From: Caulobacter endophyticus
Lineage (GTDB): Bacteria > Pseudomonadota > Alphaproteobacteria > Caulobacterales > Caulobacteraceae
Assembly (NCBI RefSeq): GCF_003116815.1
Contig: NZ_QDKQ01000071.1
Coordinates: 220,630 to 284,629, forward strand
Length of the DNA: 64,000 nt
Direction: 5' to 3'
Below the pieces are notes generated by a model. The model made no database searches. It was not told the DNA's origin and was given only the letters and a program-made list of their open reading frames with translations. Of this stretch, positions 25,236 to 34,481 are shown in pieces. The first letter of the stretch is position 1; the number at the start of each line of letters is the position of its first letter. Both the position numbers and the translations under genes were made by a program.

Positions 25236-25514
25236 ATGACCACGAAAGCCGAACTCGTCACGGCGATCGCCGAAAAGGCGGGCATCAACAAGAACCAGGC
25301 GAAGGACGCCCTGGAAGCTTTCATCGACACCGTGACCACTTCGCTGAAGTCGGGCTCGGACGTGCGTCTGGTGGGCTTCGGCACCTTCAAGGCCGTGACC
25401 CGGGCCGCCGGCACCGCGCGCAACCCGCGCACCGGCGAGACCGTCGAGCGTCCGGCCTCGAAGACCGCCCGCTTCCAGGTCGGTGAAGGCCTGAAGACCA
25501 CCCTGAACGGCTGA
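25236..25514 (+). CDS. hup: HU-family DNA-binding protein
   Basis: 92 residues, the normal length of HU. The N-terminal helices (MTTKAELVTAIAEKAG) and the beta-arm consensus VGFGTFKAVTRAAGTARNPRTG are clear. It is a nucleoid protein that bends and compacts DNA as a dimer. It has its own promoter after the lon terminator and its own terminator downstream, so it is a monocistronic unit. A start at 25100 in another frame is not supported. Confidence 0.97.
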   Translation: MTTKAELVTAIAEKAGINKNQAKDALEAFIDTVTTSLKSGSDVRLVGFGTFKAVTRAAGTARNPRTGETVERPASKTARFQVGEGLKTTLNG

Positions 25515-25533
25515 TCCCGTTTCGGTTTCTAAG

Positions 25534-25567
25534 GGGCGGGGCGTTGGATGACGGCCCGCCCTTTTCT
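25534..25567 (+). terminator. Terminator of hup
   Basis: GGGCGGG at 25534-25540 pairs with CCCGCCC at 25555-25561, followed by TTTTCT. It lies 20 bases after the hup stop. Confidence 0.8.
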
Positions 25568-25620
25568 ATGCGCGCTTCCCATGCGGCCCGACTGCGGCTA
25601 GAAGGCGCGACCCTGCGAAG

Positions 25621-25695
25621 GGGCGGTTAGCTCAGCGGTAGAGCGTCTCGTTTACACCGAGAGGGTCGGGGGTTCGATCCCCTCACCGCCCACCA
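25621..25695 (+). tRNA. tRNA-Val (anticodon TAC)
   Basis: 75 bases including the encoded CCA. The acceptor stem GGGCGGT/ACCGCCC, D-arm GCTCAGCGGTAGAGC, anticodon stem TCTCG/CGAGA with loop TTTACAC (anticodon TAC), and T-arm with TTCGATC are all present. Confidence 0.97.
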
Positions 25696-25780
25696 GGATC
25701 CTTAAAGGCCAATGCTGACACCAGGCTGTCAGCGGACCTTCGGCAGTCTCCCCAGCATTGGACGCCAAAGGGAGATCGCC

Positions 25781-26149
25781 ATGTCCGTCAAGGGAAGCTG
25801 CCATTGCGGCGCCACCCAGTTCCAGGTCGAGACCGCGCCGACCGAGCTGACCAGTTGCAACTGCTCGTTCTGCTCCAAGCGCGGCGCGCTGGTCGCCTAC
25901 TACACGCCGGAGACCTTCAGGCTGCTGACCGCGCGCGACCGGGTTTCGACCTATCAGTGGGGCGGTTACATGGGCTCGCACCATCACTGCGCCATCTGCG
26001 GCTGCGGGACCTACAGCGAGTTCCCCGACTTCAGCACCGGCGTGGCCGACTACGACAACCCGCGTGTCAGCATCAATGTGCGGCTGCTGAACGACTTCGA
26101 CCTGTCGCCGCTGCCGGTGACCTATCTGAACGGCCGCGACGATTGGTGA
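25781..26149 (+). CDS. GFA-family zinc protein (DUF636)
   Basis: 122 residues from the ATG at 25781 with GGGAG upstream. The conserved zinc-binding cysteines are visible: CHC near residues 7-9, CNCSFC, and CAICGCG. The family is named after glutathione-dependent formaldehyde-activating enzyme, but most members have no proven substrate. It lies 85 bases after tRNA-Val and converges on the glycosyltransferase at 26154, with 4 bases between the stops. A second member of the family is at 59516. Confidence 0.9.
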   Translation: MSVKGSCHCGATQFQVETAPTELTSCNCSFCSKRGALVAYYTPETFRLLTARDRVSTYQWGGYMGSHHHCAICGCGTYSEFPDFSTGVADYDNPRVSINVRLLNDFDLSPLPVTYLNGRDDW

Positions 26150-26153
26150 GCGG

Positions 26154-27404
26154 CTAAACCAGCGTCTCCAGCGCCTGGGCGGCGTGGCGCTCCTCGGCGT
26201 CGCGGGAGATCCCGTCGCCCAGGGCCTTGGCCGCTTGGCGGTAGGTCGGATCGTCGAGCAGGCGGGTCAGCGCCTCGGCGATGCGGTCGGGAGAGGCGTC
26301 GGGCGCCAGGGTGATGGCCGCGCCGCGGTGGGCGGCGCGCATGGCGTTGTCGTTCTGGTCGCGGCCCATCGGCAGGCACAGCAGCGGAACCCCGGCCATC
26401 AGCGGCCGCAACACCGAGCCGTGGCCGGCGTGGGTGACGATGGCGGCGGCGTCTTTCAACACCTCGCCGTGAGGGGCGCTGCGCACGATCTTCACGTGGG
26501 CCGGCGCCTCGAACTGCGCCGGATCCAGCGTTGGACCGGTGGTCACCAGCGCGCGAACGGGCAGGCTGGACAGGGCTGCGATGACGTTGCGCAGCGTCGC
26601 CTCCTGCGCCTGGTAGAGGCTGGAGAACGACACCAGCACCAGCGGCGCGTCGCCCTGCGGCAGCGGCGCGGGCTCCACCCAGGCCGGATCGGCCAGGTAT
26701 GGGCCGACATGGGAGAACGGAGCAGGCAGGGGATCGGGCGCGAAGTCGAAGGCCGGGCTGGTCGCCAGCAGGATGGCGTCGGCGGCGTCGAACTGGGCGA
26801 AGAGATCGTCCAGCGCCGGCAGGCCATGCTCGGCGCGGGCGGCGTTCAGCGCCGGCAGGCCTGATTGGAACAGGCCCCGGGCCATTTGGGCGACCATGGC
26901 GTGCATGGCCCGCTCCTGATCGTCGGCCGCCGGGGCCATGCCGGCCCCGAACGGCGGCGCGCCGGGCAGGTTGGGCAGCGACCAGATATTGGCCGAAAGC
27001 AGGGCGAGCTTCGTTCCCCGCGTCTGGGCGGCGACCATCACGCCCAGCAGCAGTTCCTGGGTCACGACCACGTCGGCCGGGAAATCGTCCAGGGCGTCGA
27101 GCGTGTCGCGGGCATAGGCGCCGGCGGGGCCGGTCATCACCCGTTCGAGCAGACGCTCTATGACGGCCATCGGATTGTCGGCCTCGAAGTCGCGCAGACG
27201 ATCGTCGTCGCGGGTCTTGCCGGTCTGGAACGGCGCGGTCGTCCAGGGACGGAACGGAACGCCCAGGGCCTGGGCGTCGGCGGCGTTGGCCGGATCGCTG
27301 ATCGCCAGCACCTCGTGGCCGCGCGCGATCATGTCGGCGGCGACCATCAGCAGCGGCTGCACATGACCGCCGCCTTCCCAGGTAGTGAACAGAAAACGCG
27401 CCAT
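26154..27404 (-). CDS. GT1-like glycosyltransferase (UGT/EryCIII type)
   Basis: 416 residues. The N-terminal block FTTWEGGGHVQPLLMVAADM and the C-terminal nucleotide-sugar site with VTHAGHGSVLRPLMAGVPLL and the MGRDQNDNA segment are typical of the UDP-glycosyltransferase/macrolide glycosyltransferase superfamily. It probably glycosylates a small hydrophobic molecule; the acceptor cannot be read from sequence. It is divergent from the GT4 gene downstream. No biosynthetic cluster surrounds it. Confidence 0.88.
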   Translation of the reverse strand: MARFLFTTWEGGGHVQPLLMVAADMIARGHEVLAISDPANAADAQALGVPFRPWTTAPFQTGKTRDDDRLRDFEADNPMAVIERLLERVMTGPAGAYARDTLDALDDFPADVVVTQELLLGVMVAAQTRGTKLALLSANIWSLPNLPGAPPFGAGMAPAADDQERAMHAMVAQMARGLFQSGLPALNAARAEHGLPALDDLFAQFDAADAILLATSPAFDFAPDPLPAPFSHVGPYLADPAWVEPAPLPQGDAPLVLVSFSSLYQAQEATLRNVIAALSSLPVRALVTTGPTLDPAQFEAPAHVKIVRSAPHGEVLKDAAAIVTHAGHGSVLRPLMAGVPLLCLPMGRDQNDNAMRAAHRGAAITLAPDASPDRIAEALTRLLDDPTYRQAAKALGDGISRDAEERHAAQALETLV

Positions 27405-27513
27405 GTCGGATACCCCCGTTGGCTCCTCCTACGACGCGGGAGCCGATCAATCCAGGGAACCGAAATATGGTTTTTGCGCCGGTGCGCGACGCGACGTAGG
27501 GTGGCGTCACGCG

Positions 27514-27531
27514 GCTGGACAACGGTCCAGC
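27514..27531. promoter_or_regulatory. Hairpin in the divergent region between the two glycosyltransferases
   Basis: GCTGGAC-AACG-GTCCAGC is a perfect 7-base stem with a 4-base loop, about 80 bases upstream of the GTG at 27615 and 110 bases upstream of the opposite gene. It could be an operator or leader hairpin. Confidence 0.35.
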
Positions 27532-27614
27532 TTCGGAGGAACCTCCCGCCGCCCGAGCACCTTATGGCTTGGCGGCCGCGTAAGACGGCTCCCTCTGCAG
27601 TAGCGAGGTACGGC

Positions 27615-28838
27615 GTGATCGATTTGCTGCCCTCTTCTCCGCCGAGCCCCGACGCCGGCGCGCCGCAGGACCAGATTCGATCAAAACCAGGCCGGCCGGC
27701 CCGTCTCGTCGATACGACGATGCTGTATGCGCCGCGCAGCGGCGGGGTGCGGCGCTATCTGAACGCCAAGCGCGCCTGGCTGGCCGAAAATCGGCCCGGC
27801 GTGCGCCACACCCTGGTGGTGCCAGGGCCGCGCGATGCTCATGACGGCCACGGACGGGTGTCGATCTACGCCGCGCCGCTGCCGTTCGGCGACGGCTATC
27901 GCTGGCCGATCGGCAAGACCAGCTGGATGGAGCGGCTGATCCGCCAGCGTCCCGACGTCATCGAAGCCGGCGATCCCTATACGCCGGGCCTGGCCGCGCT
28001 GAAGGCGGGCGACGCTCTGGGCGTGCCGGTCGTCGGATTCTGCCATACCGATCTGGGGGCCCTGGCGGCGCTGCACATCGGTGAATGGGCGGAAAAGCCG
28101 GTCCAGAAGCGCTGGGCGGCGATCTACCGCCAGTTCGACCAGGCCGTGGCCCCCAGCCATTTCATCGCCGGTCGCCTGGTTGAAGCGGGAGTTCGCGACG
28201 CCATCGGCCTGCCGCTGGGTGTCGACGTAGACACCTTTCATCCCGCGCGTGGGGATCGCGCGGCCCTGCGCAAGCGCCTGGGACTGACAGATCGCCACCG
28301 GATCCTCGTCTTCGCCGGCCGTCCGGCGCGGGAAAAGAAGCTCGACGTGCTGGTCGACGCGGTCGAGCGGCTGGGCGAGCCCTACGTGCTGCTGCTGATC
28401 GGGGCCGGCGCTGGCGCGCGGGCCAGCGATCAGGTGATCGCCATGGACTATCAGCGCGATCCCGAAGCCCTGGCCGCGATCCTGGCCGGCTGCGACGCCT
28501 TCGTTCACGCCAATGACAACGAGCCTTTCGGCCTGATCGTGCTGGAAGCCATGGCCTGCGGCCTGCCGGTGGTCGGGGTGGCGGCCGGCGGCGTGGCCGA
28601 AAGCGTCGACGAGGAGGTTGGGGTGCTGGCCTCGGCTTCGGAAGGCGGCGTGTTCGCCGAAGCGATCGAGGCGCTGTTCGCCCGCGACATGGCCGCCCTG
28701 GGCCGCGCCGCGCGGCTGCGGGCCGAAACCCGCCACGGGTGGACGCCGGTGTTCCAGCGCCTGACCGAAATCTATGCCCGCCTCAGCGGAGCGCGGGCCT
28801 TTCTCGGCGAAGCGGCCGTCGCGGCCGCCTCGCACTAG
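27615..28838 (+). CDS. GT4-type glycosyltransferase (group 1)
   Basis: 407 residues from a GTG at 27615, which has GCGAGG eight bases upstream; an ATG 17 codons earlier (27564) is the alternative. The GT-B fold shows an N-terminal TTMLYAPRSGGVRRYLNAK block and the donor site LVFAGRPAREKKLDVLVDAV with EPFGLIVLEAMACGLPVVG. It probably transfers a sugar or glycan unit in envelope polysaccharide synthesis; donor and acceptor unknown. It converges on the LLM oxidoreductase gene, 15 bases from its stop. Confidence 0.87.
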   Translation: MIDLLPSSPPSPDAGAPQDQIRSKPGRPARLVDTTMLYAPRSGGVRRYLNAKRAWLAENRPGVRHTLVVPGPRDAHDGHGRVSIYAAPLPFGDGYRWPIGKTSWMERLIRQRPDVIEAGDPYTPGLAALKAGDALGVPVVGFCHTDLGALAALHIGEWAEKPVQKRWAAIYRQFDQAVAPSHFIAGRLVEAGVRDAIGLPLGVDVDTFHPARGDRAALRKRLGLTDRHRILVFAGRPAREKKLDVLVDAVERLGEPYVLLLIGAGAGARASDQVIAMDYQRDPEALAAILAGCDAFVHANDNEPFGLIVLEAMACGLPVVGVAAGGVAESVDEEVGVLASASEGGVFAEAIEALFARDMAALGRAARLRAETRHGWTPVFQRLTEIYARLSGARAFLGEAAVAAASH

Positions 28839-28853
28839 AGAATAAAGAGAACC

Positions 28854-29867
28854 TCAGGCGGCGCGGCGAAGTTCGTCGCGCAGGCCTGCAAGAATCTCAT
28901 AGCTGCGCAGGCGCGCGGCGTGGTCATGAATCTGCGAGGCGGCCATCACCTCGTCGGCGCCGGTGGCCTCGATCACCGCGCGCAGCTTGTCGGCCACGGT
29001 CGCGGGCGAGCCGATCGCCGAATAGCGGAAGGTGTTGTTCACGCCGGCCAGCTCGGCGGGCGAGGCGATGGCGGTGATGTCGTCGACCGGCGGCGGCAGC
29101 AGGCCGGGGTTGCCACGGCGCAGGGCCAGAAACTGCTGCTGGGTTGAGGTGTGCAGGCGCTGGGCCTCCTCGTCGGTGTCGGCGGCGCAGACCCCGATGC
29201 AGATCATGAAGTAGGGCTTGTCGAGCTGGGCCGACGGGCGGAAGCCGCGGCGATAGACCTCGACGGCCTGCATCAGCTGTTCCGGCGCGAAGTGGGCGGC
29301 GAAGGCGTAGGGCAGGCCCAGGGCCGCGGCCAGCTGGGCGCCGTAGGTGCTGGAGCCCAGCAGCCACAGCGGCACGTCCTGGCCTTCGCCCGGAACCGCG
29401 CGCACGGCTTGGTCGGGCGTGGCCGGTTGGAACCAGTGCTGAAGCTCGACGACGTCCTCGGCGAAGCGGTCGACCGAGCCCGCATAGCGGCGCAAGGCGC
29501 GGATCGTGGCCTGGTCCGTACCCGGCGCGCGGCCAAGGCCAAGGTCGATTCTGCCCGGATGCAGCGCCGCCAGCGTACCGAAAGCCTCGGCGATCATCAG
29601 CGGCGCGTGGTTGGGCAGCATGATTCCGCCAGACCCGACTCGAATCTTCGAGGTTCCGGCGGCCACGTGACCAATAACCACGGTTGTGGCGGCGCTGGCG
29701 ATACCGGGCATGTTGTGGTGCTCGGCCAGCCAATATCTGTGGAAACCTAGCGACTCGGCGTGGCGAGCGAGGTCCAAAGTATTGGCGAGCGCCTGACTGA
29801 CCGTTGTTCCTTGAGGAACCGGCGACAGATCGAGGACGGAAAACGGAAGATCGGCGGACTGGGTCAT
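28854..29867 (-). CDS. LLM-class flavin-dependent oxidoreductase
   Basis: 337 residues from the ATG at 29867. It matches luciferase-like monooxygenases of the YhbW/alkanal type: FSVLDLSPVPQGTTVSQAL at the N-terminus, RYWLAEHHNMPGIASAATTV, and VGSGGIMLPNHAPLMIAEAFG. These enzymes use FMN or F420; FMN is expected in this organism. Substrate unknown. It lies between the GT4 gene (convergent) and the tRNA-Asp pair. Confidence 0.92.
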   Translation of the reverse strand: MTQSADLPFSVLDLSPVPQGTTVSQALANTLDLARHAESLGFHRYWLAEHHNMPGIASAATTVVIGHVAAGTSKIRVGSGGIMLPNHAPLMIAEAFGTLAALHPGRIDLGLGRAPGTDQATIRALRRYAGSVDRFAEDVVELQHWFQPATPDQAVRAVPGEGQDVPLWLLGSSTYGAQLAAALGLPYAFAAHFAPEQLMQAVEVYRRGFRPSAQLDKPYFMICIGVCAADTDEEAQRLHTSTQQQFLALRRGNPGLLPPPVDDITAIASPAELAGVNNTFRYSAIGSPATVADKLRAVIEATGADEVMAASQIHDHAARLRSYEILAGLRDELRRAA

Positions 29868-30006
29868 GTCCGCTACATGGGATGCGACCGGTCGGTAACA
29901 ACCGTTGGCCGACACAATTTGTCGCAGTGGCCGCGAGGACCGCGCGCTCAAGCGGCACGAAGCGACGCCTAAGCGGGCAGACTTGAAAAAGGGGGGAGGG
30001 GAGAAA

Positions 30007-30083
<77 letters not shown>

Positions 30084-30152
30084 GTCGCGTAAGGCCGTTA
30101 AACCCTACGAAGCGCTCGCTTTTAACTCGGATCGCTACCTTCGAGAAGAAGG

Positions 30153-30229
<77 letters not shown>

Positions 30230-30430
30230 ATTTGCTGTCCGCCGAGGCGGAAGTGCGACCCGCCGTAGCGGCGAGGGGCGTCTGATATGTCGGGCCGAGA
30301 CTCGTGTCAACGGCCATGTCGCAGAACCTGTGGATGGCTTGCAGTTGCGATCGTTTCTCAATGTGGCCCGGGCGTTTGAAGCGGGGGAAACACTGGGCTA
30401 CAACGCGGCCGATTCAAGCCAAGGGCTGTC

Positions 30431-30808
30431 ATGAACGCCTTCCTTCTCCAGTACCTGCCGATCGTGATCTTCCTCGGGATCGCGGCTGTTATCGGCATCG
30501 TCTTCATGTTGGCTGCCGCCGTGCTCGCGCCCAAGGCGCCGGACCCGGAAAAGCTGTCCGCATATGAATGCGGCTTCAACGCCTTCGACGATGCGCGCAT
30601 GAAGTTCGACGTCCGGTTCTACCTGGTGTCGATCCTCTTCATCATCTTCGACCTCGAAGTGGCGTTCCTGTTCCCGTGGGCCGTCACGCTGCTGAAGTTG
30701 CCGCACGACGTCGCCGCCTACGCCTTCTGGTCCATGATGGCGTTCCTTGGTGTTCTGACCGTCGGCTTTATCTACGAATGGAAGAAGGGCGCCCTCGAAT
30801 GGGAGTGA
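30431..30808 (+). CDS. nuoA: NADH-quinone oxidoreductase subunit A
   Basis: 125 residues with three membrane helices. The conserved ECGFNAFDDARMKFDVRFYLVSILFIIFDLE loop region, near residues 40-75, is typical. It is part of the membrane arm junction near the quinone site. First gene of the complex I operon; it overlaps nuoB by 10 bases. Two GANTC methylation sites (30299-30303 and 30411-30415) lie in the upstream 200 bases. Confidence 0.97.
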   Translation: MNAFLLQYLPIVIFLGIAAVIGIVFMLAAAVLAPKAPDPEKLSAYECGFNAFDDARMKFDVRFYLVSILFIIFDLEVAFLFPWAVTLLKLPHDVAAYAFWSMMAFLGVLTVGFIYEWKKGALEWE

Positions 30809-31383
30809 TCGTTCCCGCCAACAGCTCGCCCGTCGTTCCGGCCGGCGCCGCTGGCCGCTCGACCGTGCAGGGCTATGACCCCAAGCTGCACGACGCCTTC
30901 TTCGACGGCGTATCGCAGCAGCTGGCCGACAAGGGCTTCATCACGGCCGCCGCCGACGACCTCATCACCTGGGCCCGCACGGGCTCGCTGATGTGGATGA
31001 CGTTCGGCCTGGCCTGCTGCGCCGTCGAGATGATGCACTCGGCCATGCCGCGCTACGACCTGGAGCGCTACGGCTTCGCCCCGCGCGCCAGCCCGCGCCA
31101 GTCGGACGTGATGATCGTCGCCGGTACGCTGACCAACAAGATGGCTCCGGCTCTGCGCAAGGTCTACGACCAGATGCCCGAGCCCCGCTACGTCATCTCG
31201 ATGGGCAGCTGCGCCAACGGCGGCGGCTACTACTATTACAGCTACAGCGTCGTTCGCGGCTGCGACCGCGTCGTGCCGATCGACATCTACGTGCCGGGCT
31301 GCCCGCCTACGGCCGAAGCGCTCGTCTACGGCGTGCTGCAGCTCCAGAAGAAGATCCGTCGCACGGGGACCATCGAGCGATGA
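30799..31383 (+). CDS. nuoB: NADH-quinone oxidoreductase subunit B
   Basis: 194 residues from the ATG inside the end of nuoA. It holds cluster N2, the last electron donor to quinone: CC in LACCAVEMMHSA, C in SMGSCANGGGYYYY and C in VPGCPPTAEAL. It belongs to the hydrophilic connecting module. It overlaps nuoC as ATGA. Confidence 0.97.
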   Translation: MGVIVPANSSPVVPAGAAGRSTVQGYDPKLHDAFFDGVSQQLADKGFITAAADDLITWARTGSLMWMTFGLACCAVEMMHSAMPRYDLERYGFAPRASPRQSDVMIVAGTLTNKMAPALRKVYDQMPEPRYVISMGSCANGGGYYYYSYSVVRGCDRVVPIDIYVPGCPPTAEALVYGVLQLQKKIRRTGTIER

Positions 31384-31982
31384 GCCAAGACCTCGAAGCC
31401 CTCGGCCAGGCGATCGTCGCCAACTCGGCCGGCGCGATCGCCTCGTACAACGTGGCGTTCGGCGAGCTGAACCTGCTGGGTTCGGCCAACCGCGTGGTCG
31501 AGCTGCTGACCTACCTGCGCGATCACCCCGACTACCGCTTCCACCAGCTGGTGGACCTGACGGCGGTCGACTATCCGGAACGCGCCGCGCGTTTCGACGT
31601 GGTCTACCACCTGCTGTCGATGGTGAAGAACGTCCGCGTCCGCGTGAAGGTGCAGACCGACGAAGACACCCCGGTGCCGAGCGCTACGCCCGTGTTCCCG
31701 GTCGCCGATTGGTTCGAGCGCGAAGTGTTCGACATGTACGGCGTGTTCTTCGAAGGCCACCCGGACCTGCGCCGCATCCTGACGGACTACGGCTTCCACG
31801 GTCACCCGCTGCGGAAAGACTTCCCGATGACGGGCTATGTCGAGGTCCGCTACGACGACGAGCTCAAGCGCGTCGTCTACGAACCCGTGAAGATCACCGA
31901 GTACCGCGCATTCGACTTCCTCTCTCCGTGGGAGGGCGCCAAGTACGCCCTGCCGGGCGACGAGAAGGCGGAGAAGGCTTAA
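31380..31982 (+). CDS. nuoC: NADH-quinone oxidoreductase subunit C
   Basis: 200 residues, separate from nuoD (no CD fusion as in enterobacteria). The signature WFEREVFDMYGVFFEGHPDLRRIL is present near residues 115-140. It is part of the Q-module in the peripheral arm. It begins as ATGA on the nuoB stop and is followed by nuoD three bases later. Confidence 0.97.
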   Translation: MSQDLEALGQAIVANSAGAIASYNVAFGELNLLGSANRVVELLTYLRDHPDYRFHQLVDLTAVDYPERAARFDVVYHLLSMVKNVRVRVKVQTDEDTPVPSATPVFPVADWFEREVFDMYGVFFEGHPDLRRILTDYGFHGHPLRKDFPMTGYVEVRYDDELKRVVYEPVKITEYRAFDFLSPWEGAKYALPGDEKAEKA

Positions 31983-31985
31983 GTC

Positions 31986-33236
31986 ATGACTGGCACGAAC
32001 GCTCCCGCCGCGGCGACCGACTTCTTCCGCGACGAACCGACCGTTCCGGCGATCCCGGAAACCCCGGTCCGCAAGTTCAACATCAACTTCGGCCCCCAGC
32101 ACCCGGCCGCGCACGGCGTGCTGCGCCTGGTGCTGGAGCTCGACGGTGAAATCGTCGAGCGCGTCGATCCGCACATCGGCCTGCTGCACCGCGGCACCGA
32201 GAAGCTGATGGAAGCGCGCACCTATCTGCAGAACATTCCGTACTTCGACCGCCTCGACTACGTGGCGCCGATGAACCAGGAGCATGCGTTCTGCCTGGCG
32301 ATCGAGAAGCTGCTGGGCGTTGAAGTGCCCAAGCGCGGCCAGATCGTGCGCGTGCTGTTCTGCGAGATCGGCCGGATCCTTAACCACCTGCTGAACGTGA
32401 CGACCCAGGCCATGGACGTCGGCGCCCTGACGCCGCCGCTCTGGGGCTTCGAGGAGCGCGAGAAGCTGATGGTGTTCTACGAGCGCGCCTGCGGCGCTCG
32501 CCTGCACGCCAACTACTTCCGTCCGGGCGGCGTCCACCAGGACTTGACCCCGAGCCTGATCGACGACATCGAGACCTGGGCGAAGGCTTTCCCCAAGATC
32601 TGCGACGACATCGAAGGCCTGATCACCGACAACCGCATCTTCAAGCAGCGCAACGTCGATATCGGCGTCGTGAGCAAGGAAGACGCCTGGGCCTGGGGCT
32701 TCTCGGGCGTGATGGTGCGCGGTTCGGGCATCGCCTGGGACCTGCGCCGCAACCAGCCGTACGAGAACTACAACGAGTTCGAGTTCGACATCCCGCTGGG
32801 CAAGAACGGCGACTGCTACGACCGTTATCTCTGCCGCATGCAGGAGATGCGCGAGAGCACCAAGATCATCCTGCAGGCCGTGGCCATGCTGCGCGCCACG
32901 CCGGGTCCGGTGCTGAGCGAGGACAACAAGGTCAGCCCGCCCCGTCGCGCCGAGATGAAGCGCTCGATGGAAGCCCTGATCCACCACTTCAAGCTCTATA
33001 CCGAGGGCTTCAAGACGCCGGAAGGCGAGGTCTACGCGGCCGTCGAAGCCCCCAAGGGCGAGTTCGGCGTCTACGTCGTCAGCAACGGCACCAACAAGCC
33101 GTACCGCTGCAAGATCAAGGCTCCGGGCTTCTCGCACCTGGCCGCCATGGACTGGATGAACCGCGGCCACCAGTTGGCCGACGTTTCGGCCATCCTGGGC
33201 TCGCTCGACATCGTGTTCGGCGAGGTCGACCGATGA
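31986..33236 (+). CDS. nuoD: NADH-quinone oxidoreductase subunit D
   Basis: 416 residues. The 49-kDa-type subunit related to hydrogenase large subunits; the signature NFGPQHPAAHGVLRLVLELDG contains the quinone-site His. With NuoB it forms the quinone reduction cavity. It ends in an ATGA overlap with a small NTF2-like gene, not with nuoE. Confidence 0.98.
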   Translation: MTGTNAPAAATDFFRDEPTVPAIPETPVRKFNINFGPQHPAAHGVLRLVLELDGEIVERVDPHIGLLHRGTEKLMEARTYLQNIPYFDRLDYVAPMNQEHAFCLAIEKLLGVEVPKRGQIVRVLFCEIGRILNHLLNVTTQAMDVGALTPPLWGFEEREKLMVFYERACGARLHANYFRPGGVHQDLTPSLIDDIETWAKAFPKICDDIEGLITDNRIFKQRNVDIGVVSKEDAWAWGFSGVMVRGSGIAWDLRRNQPYENYNEFEFDIPLGKNGDCYDRYLCRMQEMRESTKIILQAVAMLRATPGPVLSEDNKVSPPRRAEMKRSMEALIHHFKLYTEGFKTPEGEVYAAVEAPKGEFGVYVVSNGTNKPYRCKIKAPGFSHLAAMDWMNRGHQLADVSAILGSLDIVFGEVDR

Positions 33237-33565
33237 GCCTGGAAACCATCGCCCAGGCCCAGCTGGACGCCTACAACGCCCAGGATCTGGACGCCCACTG
33301 CGCCCACTTCGCCGACGACGTGGTCGTTGCCGGCCTGAACGGCGAGGTGGCGCGCACGGGCATCGAGGCCTACCGCGCCTTCTACGCCAAGACCTTCGCC
33401 GAGTTCCCCAAGAACCACGCGAAGCTGCTGAACCGCATCGTGGTCGGCTCGAACGTGATCGATCACGAGCACGTCGACCGCGGCAACGGCGACGCGCCTT
33501 TCCAGGTCGCCGCCATCTACACCTTCAAGGGCGACAAGATCGTCCGCGTGGATTTCGCCCGATGA
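33233..33565 (+). CDS. NTF2-like (SnoaL/ketosteroid-isomerase fold) protein inside the nuo operon
   Basis: 110 residues: MSLETIAQAQLDAYNAQDLD, then HFADDVVVAGLNGE, as in SnoaL-like/ketosteroid isomerase folds. It is coupled by ATGA overlaps to nuoD upstream and nuoE downstream. It has no metal or Fe-S motif. Its position suggests translation with complex I, but whether it is a subunit, an assembly factor or an unrelated hitchhiker is not known. Confidence 0.85.
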   Translation: MSLETIAQAQLDAYNAQDLDAHCAHFADDVVVAGLNGEVARTGIEAYRAFYAKTFAEFPKNHAKLLNRIVVGSNVIDHEHVDRGNGDAPFQVAAIYTFKGDKIVRVDFAR

Positions 33566-34245
33566 GCGTCCGTCGTCTCGCCAAGGAACAGCCCGCCAGC
33601 TTCGCCTTCTCGGCCGAAAGCCAGGCCAAGGCCGACTGGTGGAAAGCCAAGTACCCCGCCGCCCGCAAGCAGTCGGCGGTGATCCCGATGCTGTGGCTGG
33701 CCCAGAAGCAGGAAGGCTGGGTGCAGGAGCCCGCGATCCAGGAGATCGCGCGCCAGCTCGAGATGCCGGTCATCCGCGTTCTCGAAGTGGCCACCTTCTA
33801 CGTGATGTTCCAGCTGGCCCCGGTGGGTAAGACCGCCTTCGTCCAGCTGTGCGGCACCACGCCCTGCCAGCTGCGCGGCGCGCTCGACCTGCGCTCGGTG
33901 CTGGAGAAGAAGATCGGCCCGGCCCACTCGGTCTCGGCCGACGGCAAGTTCAGCTGGGAAGAGGTCGAGTGCCTCGGCGCCTGCTGCAACGCCCCGATGG
34001 CGGCCATCAACGACTACTACTACGAAGACCTGACGCCGGAGAGCCTGGCCCAGATCCTCGACGACTTCGCCGCGGGCAAGGCCCCGCAGCCGGGCAGCTA
34101 CGAGGGCCGCAAGTCCTCGGAGCCGAAGGACAAGATCCAGACCTTGACCGATCCGAAGCTGTACGACGGCTCGGCGGCCAAGAAGATCAAGATCCCGAAC
34201 CTGCCCGAGAAGCCGAAGAAGACCAAGGCGGAGCCCGCCGCCTGA
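33562..34245 (+). CDS. nuoE: NADH-quinone oxidoreductase subunit E
   Basis: 227 residues. Thioredoxin-fold [2Fe-2S] protein carrying N1a: C in QLCGTTPCQLRG and C in CLGACCNAP. It is part of the NADH dehydrogenase module. It has a lysine- and proline-rich C-terminal extension (from about 190), common in Alphaproteobacteria. Its TGA overlaps the ATG of the next small membrane protein gene. Confidence 0.97.
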   Translation: MSVRRLAKEQPASFAFSAESQAKADWWKAKYPAARKQSAVIPMLWLAQKQEGWVQEPAIQEIARQLEMPVIRVLEVATFYVMFQLAPVGKTAFVQLCGTTPCQLRGALDLRSVLEKKIGPAHSVSADGKFSWEEVECLGACCNAPMAAINDYYYEDLTPESLAQILDDFAAGKAPQPGSYEGRKSSEPKDKIQTLTDPKLYDGSAAKKIKIPNLPEKPKKTKAEPAA

Positions 34246-34481
34246 TGACCGACGTGGCCGTCCAACAGAAGAAGCGCTTCACGACGATGATCGCCATCGA
34301 CGTCGTGTGCTTCCTGCTGGCCGGCGCGGCGATCGTCGGGCACGTGGCTTTCCACGTCTCCTGGCTGCTGCCGGTGTTCGTCCTGGCGATCGTCGCCGGG
34401 CTGGGCGCCCAGATCTGGTTCGTGCTCGGCTGGCTGAATGCCACCAAGCCTGAAACGCCGGAAGCGGGGAGGGCGCCATGA
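34245..34481 (+). CDS. Small two-helix membrane protein in nuo operon
   Basis: 78 residues starting MTDVAVQQKKRFTTMIAIDV, with two hydrophobic segments (about 16-35 and 42-64) and a Glu/Pro tail. I recognise no family. It is coupled to nuoE (TGATG) and to the next gene (ATGA), so its expression is tied to complex I. Confidence 0.75.
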   Translation: MTDVAVQQKKRFTTMIAIDVVCFLLAGAAIVGHVAFHVSWLLPVFVLAIVAGLGAQIWFVLGWLNATKPETPEAGRAP